The notes under the pieces: model-generated
Told to the model about the DNA's origin: nothing
Seen by the model: only the letters and a program-made list of their open reading frames with translations
The model's database searches: none
Made by a program: the position numbers and the translations under genes
Part shown: positions 27,575 to 37,395 of the stretch, one piece after another
Numbering within the stretch: position 1 is the stretch's first letter
Layout: every line of letters begins with the position of its first letter
Source of the DNA: Acidobacteriota bacterium
GTDB taxonomy: Bacteria > Acidobacteriota > Thermoanaerobaculia > Multivoradales > Multivoraceae
Assembly (NCBI GenBank): GCA_026707545.1
Contig: JAPOWR010000001.1
Coordinates: 682,001 to 746,000 of the forward strand
DNA length: 64,000 nucleotides
Direction of reading: 5' to 3'

Positions 27575-28426
27575 ATGGAAGTTGAACGCGTTGGCGTCGT
27601 CGGCTGCGGTCTGATGGGCCGCGGCATCGCGGAGATCTGTTCCCGTGCCGGGATCCCGGTCACGGTCAGGGAGATCAACCAGGAAGTGCTGGATACGGGG
27701 CTCGGCGCGGTCCGCGCGTCGCTGGCCAAGAACCTCGAGCGGCGGCGCATCGACGTCGAGGAGCACGACCGGGCGCTCTCGAACCTGAGCGGCACGGTGG
27801 ACCTTGGGGATCTCGGAGACTCGGACCTCGTCGTCGAGGCGATCGTCGAGGACCTGGAGACGAAGCGTGAGCTGTTCGTCGCGCTCGACGGCATCGTCGG
27901 GGACGACACGATCTTCGCGAGCAACACGTCGTCGTTGACGCTGACGCAACTCGCCGCTTCAACCGCGAGGCCGGACCGGTTCGTGGGGCTCCACTTCTTC
28001 AACCCGGTGCCGGTGATGCGGCTGGTCGAGGTCGTCCGGACCCTGATGACCTCGGACGAGGCGTACGACGCCTGCTGGGGTCTGGCCGAGCGGGTCGGCA
28101 AGACACCGGTCGCGTGCAAGGACAACTCCGGCTTCATCGTCAACCGGCTGCTCGTGCCTTACCTGCTCGATGCAGTCCGCGCTTACGAGAACGGCATCGG
28201 CAGCATGGAGGACATCGACACGGCGATGAAGCTCGGCTGCGGCTATCCCATGGGGCCGTTCACACTGTCCGACTTCATCGGGCTGGACACGATGTACTCC
28301 GTCGCAAACATCATGTTCGACGAGTACCGGGAGACGCGGTTCGCGCCGCCGACGCTGCTGAAGCAGTTGGTCCAGGCGGGACATCTGGGACGCAAGACCG
28401 GCAAGGGGTTCTTTGACTACCGCTGA
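27575..28426 (+). CDS. 3-hydroxyacyl-CoA (3-hydroxybutyryl-CoA) dehydrogenase
   Basis: NAD-dependent oxidation of 3-hydroxyacyl-CoA. The 283-residue single-domain enzyme has VGVVGCGLMGRGIAEICSRAG (first 20: Rossmann loop), the catalytic HFFNPVPVMRLVEVV, KDNSGFIVNRLL and a C-terminal GHLGRKTGKGFFDY. GAGGAGCGAGAAG precedes ATG. Length fits PaaH/Hbd rather than the FadB fusion. It overlaps phoH by 14 nt. Fatty-acid oxidation partners could include the acyl-CoA dehydrogenases at 39.6-41.9 kb. Confidence 0.92.
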   Translation: MEVERVGVVGCGLMGRGIAEICSRAGIPVTVREINQEVLDTGLGAVRASLAKNLERRRIDVEEHDRALSNLSGTVDLGDLGDSDLVVEAIVEDLETKRELFVALDGIVGDDTIFASNTSSLTLTQLAASTARPDRFVGLHFFNPVPVMRLVEVVRTLMTSDEAYDACWGLAERVGKTPVACKDNSGFIVNRLLVPYLLDAVRAYENGIGSMEDIDTAMKLGCGYPMGPFTLSDFIGLDTMYSVANIMFDEYRETRFAPPTLLKQLVQAGHLGRKTGKGFFDYR

Positions 28427-29417
28427 ACCAGCGGAAGCAAGAGCGCAGCTGGTCCTGCCCGAAGGGTCGGTGCAGGCAATCTGCGGCGCCCACGACGAGA
28501 ACCTGCGGCGAGTCGAGAAGGCGCTCCAGGTCACGCTCGGCGTTCGGGGGTCGGCGGTTCAGATCCGGGGTCCGGCGAAGGCGGTCGGCAAGGCGGAACG
28601 CCTGCTCACTGATCTCGGCACGCTGGCCGCGAGCGGCCGGCGTCTGAGCGGTGGTGACCTGGCGACCGCTCTGCGCGTGGTAGCGGAGGAACCGGCGACG
28701 TCGCTGGTCGACTTCTTCAGGACCGGGGCGTTGATCCAGGCTTCGCGGCGCCTGGTCGCTCCGCGCAGCCTGAACCAGAAGCGCTACCTCCGCGCTATGC
28801 TGGACCACGATCTGGTCATCTCGACCGGGCCGGCGGGCACGGGCAAGACCTACCTGGCGGTGGCGGTGGCCGCTTCCGCGCTCAAGCAGGAGAAGGTGCG
28901 GCGCATCGTGCTGGCCCGGCCGGCGGTCGAAGCGGGCGAGAAGCTCGGATTCCTGCCCGGCGATCTGGCGGAAAAGGTAAACCCCTACCTGCGGCCGCTT
29001 TACGATGCTCTCTACGACATCATCGGCTTCGACAAGGTGGCGCGGATGATGGAGCGCGAAGTGATCGAAGTGGCTCCGCTCGCCTTCATGCGGGGTCGCT
29101 CACTCAACGACAGCTTCATCATCCTCGACGAGGCGCAGAACACGACGCCGGAGCAGATGAAGATGTTCTTGACACGCATCGGCTTCAACTCGAAGGCGGT
29201 GGTCAACGGCGACATCACACAGGTCGACCTGCCACCGGGCCAGCAGTCCGGGCTCAAGCACGCTCTCAAGGTGCTTCGGGGCGAGGAAGGTATGGCGTTC
29301 GTGCGCTTTGGGCGATCGGACGTGGTCCGCCATGAACTCGTCCAGCGGATCGTCGGCGCCTATGACCGTTGGGAGGCGCGTTACGGCTCCGGTTCGGACC
29401 CGCAGGTGGAGCGGTGA
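28413..29417 (+). CDS. ybeZ: PhoH-family ATPase
   Basis: Cytoplasmic P-loop ATPase, often partnered with YbeY in rRNA maturation and RNA quality control. TTG 28413 gives 334 residues: an N-terminal KH-like region (residues ~15-75), then the PhoH domain. This has STGPAGTGKTYLAVAVAA, VEAGEKLGFLPGD, SFIILDEAQNTTPEQM (Walker B) and NGDITQVDLP. The start overlaps the dehydrogenase by 14 nt with AAGGGG upstream; the stop overlaps pgpH. The order phoH-pgpH-ybeY is the canonical one. Confidence 0.9.
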   Translation: MTTAEPAEARAQLVLPEGSVQAICGAHDENLRRVEKALQVTLGVRGSAVQIRGPAKAVGKAERLLTDLGTLAASGRRLSGGDLATALRVVAEEPATSLVDFFRTGALIQASRRLVAPRSLNQKRYLRAMLDHDLVISTGPAGTGKTYLAVAVAASALKQEKVRRIVLARPAVEAGEKLGFLPGDLAEKVNPYLRPLYDALYDIIGFDKVARMMEREVIEVAPLAFMRGRSLNDSFIILDEAQNTTPEQMKMFLTRIGFNSKAVVNGDITQVDLPPGQQSGLKHALKVLRGEEGMAFVRFGRSDVVRHELVQRIVGAYDRWEARYGSGSDPQVER

Positions 29418-31834
29418 GCGCGTCGGCGAAGACGCCGCGGCGGCGTCGGACCGCACGGCGGCGGGAGGCACGCAGACGGCTGCGGCGCAGCATGATCCGG
29501 CGCCACGGCGAACGGCTGACCGTCGCCGGCCTGTGGCACTACGTGCTGGAGCTCGACATCGTGTGGGTCGTGTTCATGGTCCTCGCCGGTGCCTTGATCA
29601 TGGCCCCGGCCGGCGTCTTCTTCGAGCCGGACCTGAGCGAGGGAGACATCGCGAACCGGGACTACCTCGCGACGCGCGACGTCCTGATTCTCGATGAGGC
29701 GACGTCGGAGGAGCTGAAGGAGCGGGCCCGTTCCGATGTCCGGCCGCTCTACGACTTCAACTACGCCCAGGACGAGGAGTTCGAGGGCCGGATCAGGCGG
29801 CTGTTCGAGATCGAGCGGGGGTTCGACGAGGTCGCCGACCTGCTGCCGGAGGAGGACATCGCCGCCGAGCGGCTGCTGCGGCTCCGCGAGGGCAGCAACC
29901 TGCGGGTCGACGAGAGCCACGCGGACCTCCTCGCCGTCCAGGTAGACGCCTCGGACGAAGGCGCCGAACTGGAGGAACGAATCGTTCGCCTGGTCGGCAT
30001 CCTGCTTCGCGAGGGGATCGTGGAGAACAAGGAGACCCTGCTCCAGAACCGTCTCGAGGGCGTGACGCTGCGCAGCCTGCAGACCGGGGAGGAATCGGAG
30101 CAGTTCGACCTCTTCGGCTACCGCGGGTATCCGGACGAGGTGGAGAGCTACCTGGAAGCGGAAGTCGGCGGTTGGGGAGGCTGGTCCCGGGGCGATCGGG
30201 AACGGATCGTCGATTTCCTGATGGTCAACCTGACGCCGAACGTCTACCTCAACCTGAGCGAGACGCAGGAGCGCCGGGACGCTCAGGCGGAGGCGGTCGG
30301 ACAGGTGTTCAACCAGATCCGCGCGGGCCAGGTCATCGTGCGCAAGGGCGACGAGGTCGACCTCGAGGCGATCAACCTGCTACGCGAGATGACGGGCAGC
30401 GAGGGCGCTCTGACCCAGCTCCTATCGCCCCTGGCGTCCGCCCTGCTGCTGGGGCTGGCGGTAGCGTTTCTGTGGGTCGCCTTCCGGCGCAAGCGGCTGG
30501 TTACCGTCGAGGCCCGCGCCTTCGGCAGCGTCGTTCTGCTGCTGATCCTGGGTCTCCTGGCGACCCGCTTCGGCTTCGTGGTCGCCGACGCGCTCGCCGC
30601 TTCGTTCGAGATCGAGGCGCTCAGTTCCGCGAAGAGCTACGGCTTCGCGATTCCGTTCGCCGCCCTCGCCCTGCTGGTGTCCGTGCTCTTCGGCCGGGGC
30701 GCCGGGTTGCTCGTGGGTTTCGTCTTCTCGGTGCTCGTGGGGCGCCTGGGGTGGGCGGAGGCGGCCACCTCGCAGCTCGGGCTGGCTGGCGGCACGATGC
30801 TCTATGCGCTGACCGGCAGCCTGGCCGCCGTGTTCGCGCTCGATCAGCTGAAGCAGCGTTCCGCCGTGATCCGCGCGGGACTGCTGGTTGGCCTCGTCAA
30901 CATGGCTTCGGTGACCGTGTTGACTCTGCTGGATGGGAGCGGCGCGACGCTCACGGGCTGGGGCTTCGAACTGCTCTGCGGACTTCTCGGCGGCCTGCTG
31001 GTGGCAGCCGCGGTCGGCTTTGCAATCCCCGTGTTCGAGGCGGTGCTGTTCCTGACCACGGATATGAAGCTGATGGAGCTCTCCGACACGAATCTCCCGC
31101 TCCTGCAGCGCCTTGCCTTCGAAGCGCCGGGTACGTTCCAACACTCGCTGATGGTCGCCAATCTGGCCAAGGCCGGTTGCGAGGCCGTCGGCGGAAACCC
31201 CACGCTTGCCTACGTCGGGGGCCTCTACCATGACATCGGCAAGGTGCTGCGCCCGCAGTACTTCGTGGAGAACCAGCGCGACGACGACAACCCGCACGAC
31301 AAGCTTGCGCCCTCGATGTCGGCGCTGATCCTCGTCGATCACGTGAAGGAAGGCGCGCGCATGGCGCGCGAGCATGGCCTGCCGCAGCCGATCGTCGACG
31401 CCATCGAACAACACCACGGTACGCGCACGCTTGCCTACTTCCTCGCCCGAGCCAGGAAGAGGGTGGAAACCGGCGAGAAGATCAACGAGCACCAGTACCG
31501 GTACACCGGCCCCATGCCCCAGAACAAGACGATGGGGGTGCTGATGGTCGCCGATACGGTGGAGGCGGCGAGCCGCACCCTCGAGGACTACTCCGAGGAG
31601 TCGATCAGGGCACTGGTGACACGTCTTCTCGACGACATCGTGGAGGACGGTCAGTTGGATCAGACCGACCTGACCCTGTCCGATCTGCGCCGGATGAGTC
31701 ACACGCTGCAGAATGTCCTGAAGACGGTGCACCATCACCGGGTGGACTATCCGGGGTTCGAGTGGGGCGGCGAGAGCCGGGGTTCTCTGCGGGTCCTTCC
31801 CGGCGGCGCGGGCGGCGGCCAGGGCGCCGAGTAG
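29414..31834 (+). CDS. pgpH: 7TM-HD phosphohydrolase PgpH (cyclic-di-AMP phosphodiesterase family)
   Basis: GTG 29414 (GTGA overlap with phoH) gives 806 residues. A basic N-terminus and one membrane helix come first. An extracytoplasmic 7TMR-HDED domain follows (about residues 65-320), then a block of about seven membrane helices (~330-560). The C-terminal HD domain (~580-760) has EAPGTFQHSLMVANLAKAG, GGLYHDIGKVLRPQYF, LILVDHVKEG and IEQHHGTRTL, covering the metal ligands. Known members cut c-di-AMP to pApA. No c-di-AMP cyclase is in the window. Confidence 0.9.
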   Translation: MSASAKTPRRRRTARRREARRRLRRSMIRRHGERLTVAGLWHYVLELDIVWVVFMVLAGALIMAPAGVFFEPDLSEGDIANRDYLATRDVLILDEATSEELKERARSDVRPLYDFNYAQDEEFEGRIRRLFEIERGFDEVADLLPEEDIAAERLLRLREGSNLRVDESHADLLAVQVDASDEGAELEERIVRLVGILLREGIVENKETLLQNRLEGVTLRSLQTGEESEQFDLFGYRGYPDEVESYLEAEVGGWGGWSRGDRERIVDFLMVNLTPNVYLNLSETQERRDAQAEAVGQVFNQIRAGQVIVRKGDEVDLEAINLLREMTGSEGALTQLLSPLASALLLGLAVAFLWVAFRRKRLVTVEARAFGSVVLLLILGLLATRFGFVVADALAASFEIEALSSAKSYGFAIPFAALALLVSVLFGRGAGLLVGFVFSVLVGRLGWAEAATSQLGLAGGTMLYALTGSLAAVFALDQLKQRSAVIRAGLLVGLVNMASVTVLTLLDGSGATLTGWGFELLCGLLGGLLVAAAVGFAIPVFEAVLFLTTDMKLMELSDTNLPLLQRLAFEAPGTFQHSLMVANLAKAGCEAVGGNPTLAYVGGLYHDIGKVLRPQYFVENQRDDDNPHDKLAPSMSALILVDHVKEGARMAREHGLPQPIVDAIEQHHGTRTLAYFLARARKRVETGEKINEHQYRYTGPMPQNKTMGVLMVADTVEAASRTLEDYSEESIRALVTRLLDDIVEDGQLDQTDLTLSDLRRMSHTLQNVLKTVHHHRVDYPGFEWGGESRGSLRVLPGGAGGGQGAE

Positions 31835-31835
31835 G

Positions 31836-33146
31836 GTGGCGAACATCTTGGTGCAGGTGGCGGCCTCGGTAGAGGCCAGGTGCCGGAGCCTGCTTCCCGG
31901 TCTCCGCAGAGTCACGCGCGACATCGTCGCGGAACTGGCGCCGCAACCGTCCACGCTGACCCTGCGACTCGTTGACGACGAGGAGATCCGGGAACTGAAT
32001 CGCCGCTACCGGTCGCTCGATGAGGCGACGGACGTCCTCTCGTTCCCCGGGGAGACGACCCCCGAGGGTCGACACCTGGGCGATGTGGTGATCTCGGTGG
32101 AGACGGCCCAGTCGCGCGGCGGCGGGGCCTTGGAGCGGGAACTTCAGATCCTCGCACTGCACGGGATCCTTCATTGCCTGGGCCATGACCACGAGACGGA
32201 CGACGGTGAGATGGATGCCCTGGAGCAGCGGCTGCGCGCGCGCTTCCTTGGGCCGCACAAGGCCGGAACGGTGGCGTTCGTGGGGCGGCCGAACGCCGGG
32301 AAGTCGACGCTGATGAACCGGATGCTGGGGGAGAAACTGGCGATCGTCTCGGATAAGCCGCAGACTACCCGCCACCGGCTGATCGGCATCCTGACGACGG
32401 AGCGCGGGCAGATCGTGTTCCACGACACGCCCGGCCTGCACCGACCCTTGCACCGGCTGAACCGGCGCATGGTCCACGCGGCTTCCGCCGCGCTCAAGGA
32501 GGCCGATGTCGTGTGCCTGATCCGCGATGTGGCGGTCCCGTTCGGCCGGGGCGATGCCTACGCGCTCGATCTGGTCGGCTCCGCCGCGGCGGCCGAACCC
32601 GCGCGCCCCATGCTGTGTCTGCTGAACAAGATCGATCAGGTCTCGAAACCGCGGCTCCTGCCCGAGATCGAGCGCTATGCCGGACGCGGCGTGTTCGAGG
32701 AGATCGTGCCGATCTCGGCTCTTACGGGCGACGGCGTGGAGGAGGTCCTGGAGATCCTGTGGCGGCACCTGCCGGCGGGAGAGCCGGAGCACGATCCTAA
32801 GTTGCTGACCGTGCACACGGAGCGCTTCCTGGCGGCGGAGCTGATCCGGGAGAAGGTGCTCGAGCAGACCCGCGACGAACTGCCCTTCACGACCGCCGTC
32901 GTCATCGAAGCCTGGGAGGACGACGATGAGCGGACCGACCTGCTGGCGAACATCCTGGTCGACCGGAACAGCCACAAGGGCATCGTGATCGGTCGCGGTG
33001 GCAAGAGGATCAAGGCGATCGGGACGGCTGCCCGGCGGGATCTGGAGGACTTCCTGGAGCGGCGGGTGTACCTGGAGCTGCAGGTCAGGACCCATCCGGG
33101 ATGGCGGGAGGACAGCGCCGTGCTCGGCCGCCTGGAGACGGGCTAG
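31836..33146 (+). CDS. YbeY endoribonuclease - Era GTPase fusion protein
   Basis: One uninterrupted 436-residue frame contains two ribosome-assembly proteins normally encoded separately. Residues ~1-145 are Ybe[19 protein letters not shown] and the zinc motif [15 protein letters not shown] with three metal His. Residues ~146-436 are Era: G1 [17 protein letters not shown]3 HDTPGL, G4 LLNKIDQV, then the KH domain [19 protein letters not shown]. There is almost no linker between [13 protein letters not shown] and the G domain. GTG 31836 lies 1 nt after the pgpH stop. Separate ybeY and era genes are often neighbours, so the fusion follows from local order. Both act in 16S rRNA 3'-end maturation. 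Confidence 0.92.
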   Translation: MANILVQVAASVEARCRSLLPGLRRVTRDIVAELAPQPSTLTLRLVDDEEIRELNRRYRSLDEATDVLSFPGETTPEGRHLGDVVISVETAQSRGGGALERELQILALHGILHCLGHDHETDDGEMDALEQRLRARFLGPHKAGTVAFVGRPNAGKSTLMNRMLGEKLAIVSDKPQTTRHRLIGILTTERGQIVFHDTPGLHRPLHRLNRRMVHAASAALKEADVVCLIRDVAVPFGRGDAYALDLVGSAAAAEPARPMLCLLNKIDQVSKPRLLPEIERYAGRGVFEEIVPISALTGDGVEEVLEILWRHLPAGEPEHDPKLLTVHTERFLAAELIREKVLEQTRDELPFTTAVVIEAWEDDDERTDLLANILVDRNSHKGIVIGRGGKRIKAIGTAARRDLEDFLERRVYLELQVRTHPGWREDSAVLGRLETG

Positions 33147-33148
33147 AG

Positions 33149-33168
33149 CCGCGGCGTCGGCGCCGCGG
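33149..33168. terminator. Hairpin after the ybeY-era gene
   Basis: Perfect 8-bp stem CCGCGGCG/CGCCGCGG with a 4-nt loop starts 2 nt after the stop. There is no T tract, so a classical intrinsic terminator is not certain; it separates this operon from glnA. Confidence 0.4.
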
Positions 33169-33301
33169 GTTGCCAGTTGATGGACTCGCTGATAAACAGG
33201 CCGCCACTGACGCTTTCAGGCACTCGCACGACCGTCGGGTCGGCTCGACCGTACCGGTCTGGCCCGGCTTCACCGCGGTAGGGACAACAAAGGAGAACTT
33301 C

Positions 33302-34723
33302 ATGGCAGAGGCTAGCCCCAAGTCGATCGTCGACCGGATCCGGGAGGAGGGGTTCCAGATCGTCGATTTTCGTTTCACGGACTTTCCCGGCTTGTGGCAG
33401 CACTTCTCGGTGCCGGCCGGCGAGGTGGACGAGGACACGTTCGAGGACGGGCTCGGATTCGACGGCTCGAGTATCCGCGGCTGGCAGGTGATCAACGAGT
33501 CGGACATGCTCGTGGTGCCGGATCCCGGCACGGCGTTCGTCGATCCGTACTTCGAGCACAAGACGCTCGTTTTGACCTGCGACATCGTCGATCCGATCAC
33601 GCGTGAGAGCTATGGCCGCGACCCGCGCGGCGTCGCCAAGGCTGCGGAGGCCTACGTGCAGTCGACCGGCCTTGCCGATACCGCCTACTTCGGTCCCGAG
33701 GCGGAGTTCTTCATCTTCGACGACGTGCGCTTCGACGGCGGTCCGAACTTCGGCTTCTACGAGGTCGACTCGATCGAGGGCCGCTGGAACAGCGGCGCCG
33801 ACGAGGGGCCCAACCTCGGCTACAAGCCGCGCTACAAGGAGGGCTACTTCCCGGTGCCGCCGACCGACAAGCACCAGGACATGCGGAGCGAGATGATCCT
33901 CACGATGGAGGACGTAGGCCTCAACGTCGAGTGCCAGCACCACGAAGTCGGCACCGGCGGTCAGGCCGAGATCGATCTTCGCTTTGCGCCCCTGGTCGAA
34001 ATGGCGGATGCGATGATGCTCTACAAGTACATCATCAAGAACACAGCCGCCAAGCACGGCAAGACCGTCACCTTCATGCCGAAGCCCCTGTTCGAGGACA
34101 ACGGCAGCGGCATGCACACGCATCTCTCGCTCTGGAGGGACGGAGTGCCGCTGTTCGCGGGCGACGGCTACGCCGGTTTGTCGGACATGGCGATGCACGC
34201 GATCGGCGGTCTGCTCAAGCACGCGCCGGCTCTGCTTGCCTTCACCAACCCGACGACGAACAGCTACAAGCGGCTGGTGCCGGGCTTCGAGGCACCGGTG
34301 AACCTGGTCTACTCGCAGCGCAACCGTAGCGCCGCGGTGCGGATCCCGATGTACTCGCCGTCGCCGAAGGCGAAGAGGGTCGAGTTCCGCTGCCCCGACC
34401 CGAGCTGCAACCCGTATCTCGCCTTTGCCGCGCTGTTGATGGCCGCCATCGACGGCATTCAGAACGAGATCGATCCGGGCGGTTCGCTGGATGTGGACAT
34501 CTACGACCTGTCTCCGGAGGAGAGCGAGGGCGTCCCGACCACCCCGGGCACTCTCGACGAGGCGCTCGACGCACTCGAGGACGACCACGACTTCCTCACA
34601 GCCGGCGGCGTGTTCGATGAGGATGTGATCGAGAACCACATCGCGTACAAGCGTGAGAACGAGTGCCAGGAGGTCGCGCTGCGGCCGCATCCGCACGAGT
34701 TCGCGCTGTACTACGACATCTAG
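33302..34723 (+). CDS. glnA: Glutamine synthetase type I
   Basis: ATP-dependent ammonia assimilation to glutamine. ATG 33302 follows AAAGGAGAA; 473 residues, as usual for GSI. Motifs are [40 protein letters not shown] (ATP/Glu site), [14 protein letters not shown] and [17 protein letters not shown]. The tyrosine that is adenylylated in GSI-beta enzymes is present in DIYDLSPEE, so control by an adenylyltransferase is possible. The 155-nt upstream gap probably holds the promoter; I see no clear sigma-54 site. Confidence 0.95.
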   Translation: MAEASPKSIVDRIREEGFQIVDFRFTDFPGLWQHFSVPAGEVDEDTFEDGLGFDGSSIRGWQVINESDMLVVPDPGTAFVDPYFEHKTLVLTCDIVDPITRESYGRDPRGVAKAAEAYVQSTGLADTAYFGPEAEFFIFDDVRFDGGPNFGFYEVDSIEGRWNSGADEGPNLGYKPRYKEGYFPVPPTDKHQDMRSEMILTMEDVGLNVECQHHEVGTGGQAEIDLRFAPLVEMADAMMLYKYIIKNTAAKHGKTVTFMPKPLFEDNGSGMHTHLSLWRDGVPLFAGDGYAGLSDMAMHAIGGLLKHAPALLAFTNPTTNSYKRLVPGFEAPVNLVYSQRNRSAAVRIPMYSPSPKAKRVEFRCPDPSCNPYLAFAALLMAAIDGIQNEIDPGGSLDVDIYDLSPEESEGVPTTPGTLDEALDALEDDHDFLTAGGVFDEDVIENHIAYKRENECQEVALRPHPHEFALYYDI

Positions 34724-34731
34724 GGCGAAGC

Positions 34732-36069
34732 GTGGTCGTGCGCGTCGTCGGTGTGGTGCTTGGGCTGACGCTGGCTGCGCCGGCCGCGGGCGACGACTGG
34801 CCGCAGTGGCGGGGCGCCGACCGTTCCGGGGTCTGGCACGAGGACGGGATCCTCGAGCGCTTCCCGGAGGATGGCCCGAAGGTCGTCTGGCGCACACCGA
34901 TCCGCGGGGGCTACTCGGGGCCGGTGGTGGCGGAAGGCCGTGTCTTCGTCATGGACTGGGCGCGCACCGAGGGGTCGCGCGCCATTCTCGGCAAGGAGCG
35001 GCTGCTGGCACTCGACGAGGAGACCGGCGAGGTGCTCTGGAGCCACGAGTGGGACGTGAACTACTCGGCGCTGCAGCAGAGCTACGCGATCGGTCCCCGC
35101 TCGACGCCGAGCGTTGACAGCGACCGGATCTACGTGATGGGTGCGGTCGGCCATCTGATCGCGCTCGAGGCGGAGACCGGCGAGGTGGTCTGGAGCTACG
35201 ACTCCGTGGAGGAGGGCGGCGCCAGCATCACGATCTGGGGCTTCTCCAGTTCGCCGCTCGTCCACGGCGACCTGCTGATCCAGATCGTGGGCGCCGAGCC
35301 GGACGGCAAGGTGATCGCCTTCAACAAGCACACCGGAGACGAAATCTGGCGGTCGCTTTCCTCCGACTGGGAGATGGGCTACGGCCAGCCGATGATCTTC
35401 GAGGCGGGCGGCGTCGAGCAGCTCATCATCTGGGAGCCGAAGGCGGTCAACTCACTCGATCCGGCGACCGGCGAGGTCTACTGGACCGTGCCCTGGGAAG
35501 TGGCCTCGGGGATGACGGTGACGACTCCGGTGATCGACGGCGACCGGCTGCTGTTCAGCCAGTTCTACCGCGGTTCCCTGCTGCTGGAACTGGATTCCGA
35601 GAAGCCGGAGGTGCGTGAACTCTGGCGCGGCCAGAGCCGCAGCGAGATGCCGGAGGAGACGGAAGGCCTGCACGCGCTGATCACGACGCCGATCCTCGAG
35701 GGCGACACGATCTACGGGGTCTGCAGCTACGGCCAGTTGCGGGGTCTCGACGCCGCCGATGGATCCAGGCTCTGGGAGAGCGACAGGATGACCCGACAGG
35801 GCCGCTGGGGAGCGGCCTTCATGGTCAAACACGGCGACCGCTGGTTCGTGAACAACGACGTCGGCGACCTGATCATCGCGCGTTTCTCGCGGGACGGCTA
35901 CGAGGAGATCGATCGCGCCAAGCTGATCGAACCGACCGCCCGTTCCGGCTTCGGCCCCCGGCGGTTCTACGACGCACAGGTGAACTGGTCCCATCCGGCT
36001 TACGCCAACCGCCACATTGTCGCGAGAAACGACGAGGAGATCATCCGGGTGTCCCTCGCGGCGGAGTAG
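34732..36069 (+). CDS. PQQ-like beta-propeller repeat protein, secreted
   Basis: GTG 34732, 8 nt after glnA, gives 445 residues with a signal peptide (VGVVLGLTLAAPAAGD). Mature DDWPQWRGADRSGVW is followed by propeller blades with LLALDEETGEVLWSHEW, LIALEAETGEVVWSYD and VIAFNKHTGDEIWRS. Same family as the gene at 4409-5767. No haem or quinone-dehydrogenase motif is seen. GTG 34738 is an alternative start. It probably starts a separate run of secreted proteins with the next three genes. Confidence 0.8.
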   Translation: MVVRVVGVVLGLTLAAPAAGDDWPQWRGADRSGVWHEDGILERFPEDGPKVVWRTPIRGGYSGPVVAEGRVFVMDWARTEGSRAILGKERLLALDEETGEVLWSHEWDVNYSALQQSYAIGPRSTPSVDSDRIYVMGAVGHLIALEAETGEVVWSYDSVEEGGASITIWGFSSSPLVHGDLLIQIVGAEPDGKVIAFNKHTGDEIWRSLSSDWEMGYGQPMIFEAGGVEQLIIWEPKAVNSLDPATGEVYWTVPWEVASGMTVTTPVIDGDRLLFSQFYRGSLLLELDSEKPEVRELWRGQSRSEMPEETEGLHALITTPILEGDTIYGVCSYGQLRGLDAADGSRLWESDRMTRQGRWGAAFMVKHGDRWFVNNDVGDLIIARFSRDGYEEIDRAKLIEPTARSGFGPRRFYDAQVNWSHPAYANRHIVARNDEEIIRVSLAAE

Positions 36070-36079
36070 CGGAGGAACT

Positions 36080-37381
36080 GTGAGCGCCGCCGAAACGCCG
36101 CCGAGCCGGTCCCCAACGGGGCCCGGCCGCCCGTGCCGCTTCCTGGCGCTGGTCACGGTCCTGACTTCGGTCACGGCCCTCCCCGTTTCCGGCCGGGATC
36201 CCATTGGCGAGCTCATCTTCCCGCTTGAGCACTGGCACAACCACGGTTCCTCGGTCGTCGAACTTCCGAACGGCGACCTGCTGACGGCCTGGTTCCATGG
36301 ATCGGGCGAGCGGCGGTCGGACGACGTGCGGATCCTGGGCGCCCGCCTGCAGGCCGGCGCGGAGGCGTGGAGCGAGCCGTTCCTGCTCGCCGACACTCCG
36401 GGCTTTCCCGACACGAACTGCACCCTGCTGCTCGAGCCGGTCAGTGCGGGCGGCCACCGGCTGTGGCTGTTCTGGCCCACGATCCAGGCGAATCTCTGGG
36501 AGAGCGCCCTGATGAAGGTCAAGGTCTCGACCGACTTCGACGGGCCGGGGCCGCCGGTGTGGCAGTGGCAGGACGTGCTCCACATGAAGCCCGGGGACGG
36601 CTTCCACGACCTGGTGGCGGAGAGGACCGACGAGTACTTCCGGAGCCTTGGCTTCACAGGCGCCTCGGATCCCGCCGCGCCGGAGTCGGCCCGGCAATGG
36701 GCGGCGCGCAACCTGGAGCAGGCCGCCGACAAGCTGACCCGCCGCATCGGCTGGTTCACCCGCGCCCATCCGGTCCTTCTGCCGCTGCCCGAGGGCGGTC
36801 AGCGGCTGCTCCTGGGGCTCTACTCGGACGGCTTCAGCTTCGCCTCCGCCACCTACAGCGACGACGGCGGCCACACCTGGACGATGAGCGAGCCGATCAT
36901 CGGCGGCGGCAACATCCAGCCGACGTTCGCGCTCCGCGAAGACGGCACGCTGCTCGCCTTCATGCGCGACAACGGCCCGCCGCCGAAGCGGGCCCATGTC
37001 GCCGAGTCGCGTGATCTCGGCGCCACCTGGACGATCGCCCGCGACCATCCCGATCTGGTCGAGACCGGCGCCGGGCTCGAGGTCCTGAAACTGGATAGCG
37101 GCCGCTGGATCGTAGTTCACAACGACATCCCCGACGGCCGCTACCAGCTCGCCGTCTCGGTCTCCGAGGACGAGGGCAGGACCTTCAGGCGGCGGCGCTA
37201 CATCGAGCGGGAGGAGAAGGGCGTCGGCCGTTACCACTACCCGTCCGTCATCCAGGCCCGGGACGGCCGCATCCACGTGACCTACAGCTACCACGTCGCC
37301 GGCGCGCTCGACGACGGCGGCCAGGGCAAGAGCATCAAGCACGTGAGCTTCGACGAAACCTGGCTGCTGGGTGACGACTGA
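36080..37381 (+). CDS. Sialidase/BNR-repeat protein, secreted
   Basis: GTG 36080 follows GGAGGAA; 433 residues. After a proline-rich N-region there is a signal peptide (FLALVTVLTSVTALPVSG). The six-bladed sialidase-like fold carries Asp boxes YSDDGGHTWTM, ESRDLGATWTI and VSEDEGRTFRR. SSVVELPNGDLLTAWFHGSG opens the domain and IQARDGRIHVTYSY closes it. Family members include exo-sialidases and many other glycosidases, so substrate is open. Stop is 14 nt before the next gene. Confidence 0.78.
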   Translation: MSAAETPPSRSPTGPGRPCRFLALVTVLTSVTALPVSGRDPIGELIFPLEHWHNHGSSVVELPNGDLLTAWFHGSGERRSDDVRILGARLQAGAEAWSEPFLLADTPGFPDTNCTLLLEPVSAGGHRLWLFWPTIQANLWESALMKVKVSTDFDGPGPPVWQWQDVLHMKPGDGFHDLVAERTDEYFRSLGFTGASDPAAPESARQWAARNLEQAADKLTRRIGWFTRAHPVLLPLPEGGQRLLLGLYSDGFSFASATYSDDGGHTWTMSEPIIGGGNIQPTFALREDGTLLAFMRDNGPPPKRAHVAESRDLGATWTIARDHPDLVETGAGLEVLKLDSGRWIVVHNDIPDGRYQLAVSVSEDEGRTFRRRRYIEREEKGVGRYHYPSVIQARDGRIHVTYSYHVAGALDDGGQGKSIKHVSFDETWLLGDD

Positions 37382-37395
37382 GAGAGGAATCCGCC

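Noticed and set aside
33170..33295. Sigma-54 or standard promoter for glnA
   Set aside because: No GG-N10-GC element and only weak -35/-10 matches; not good enough to list.
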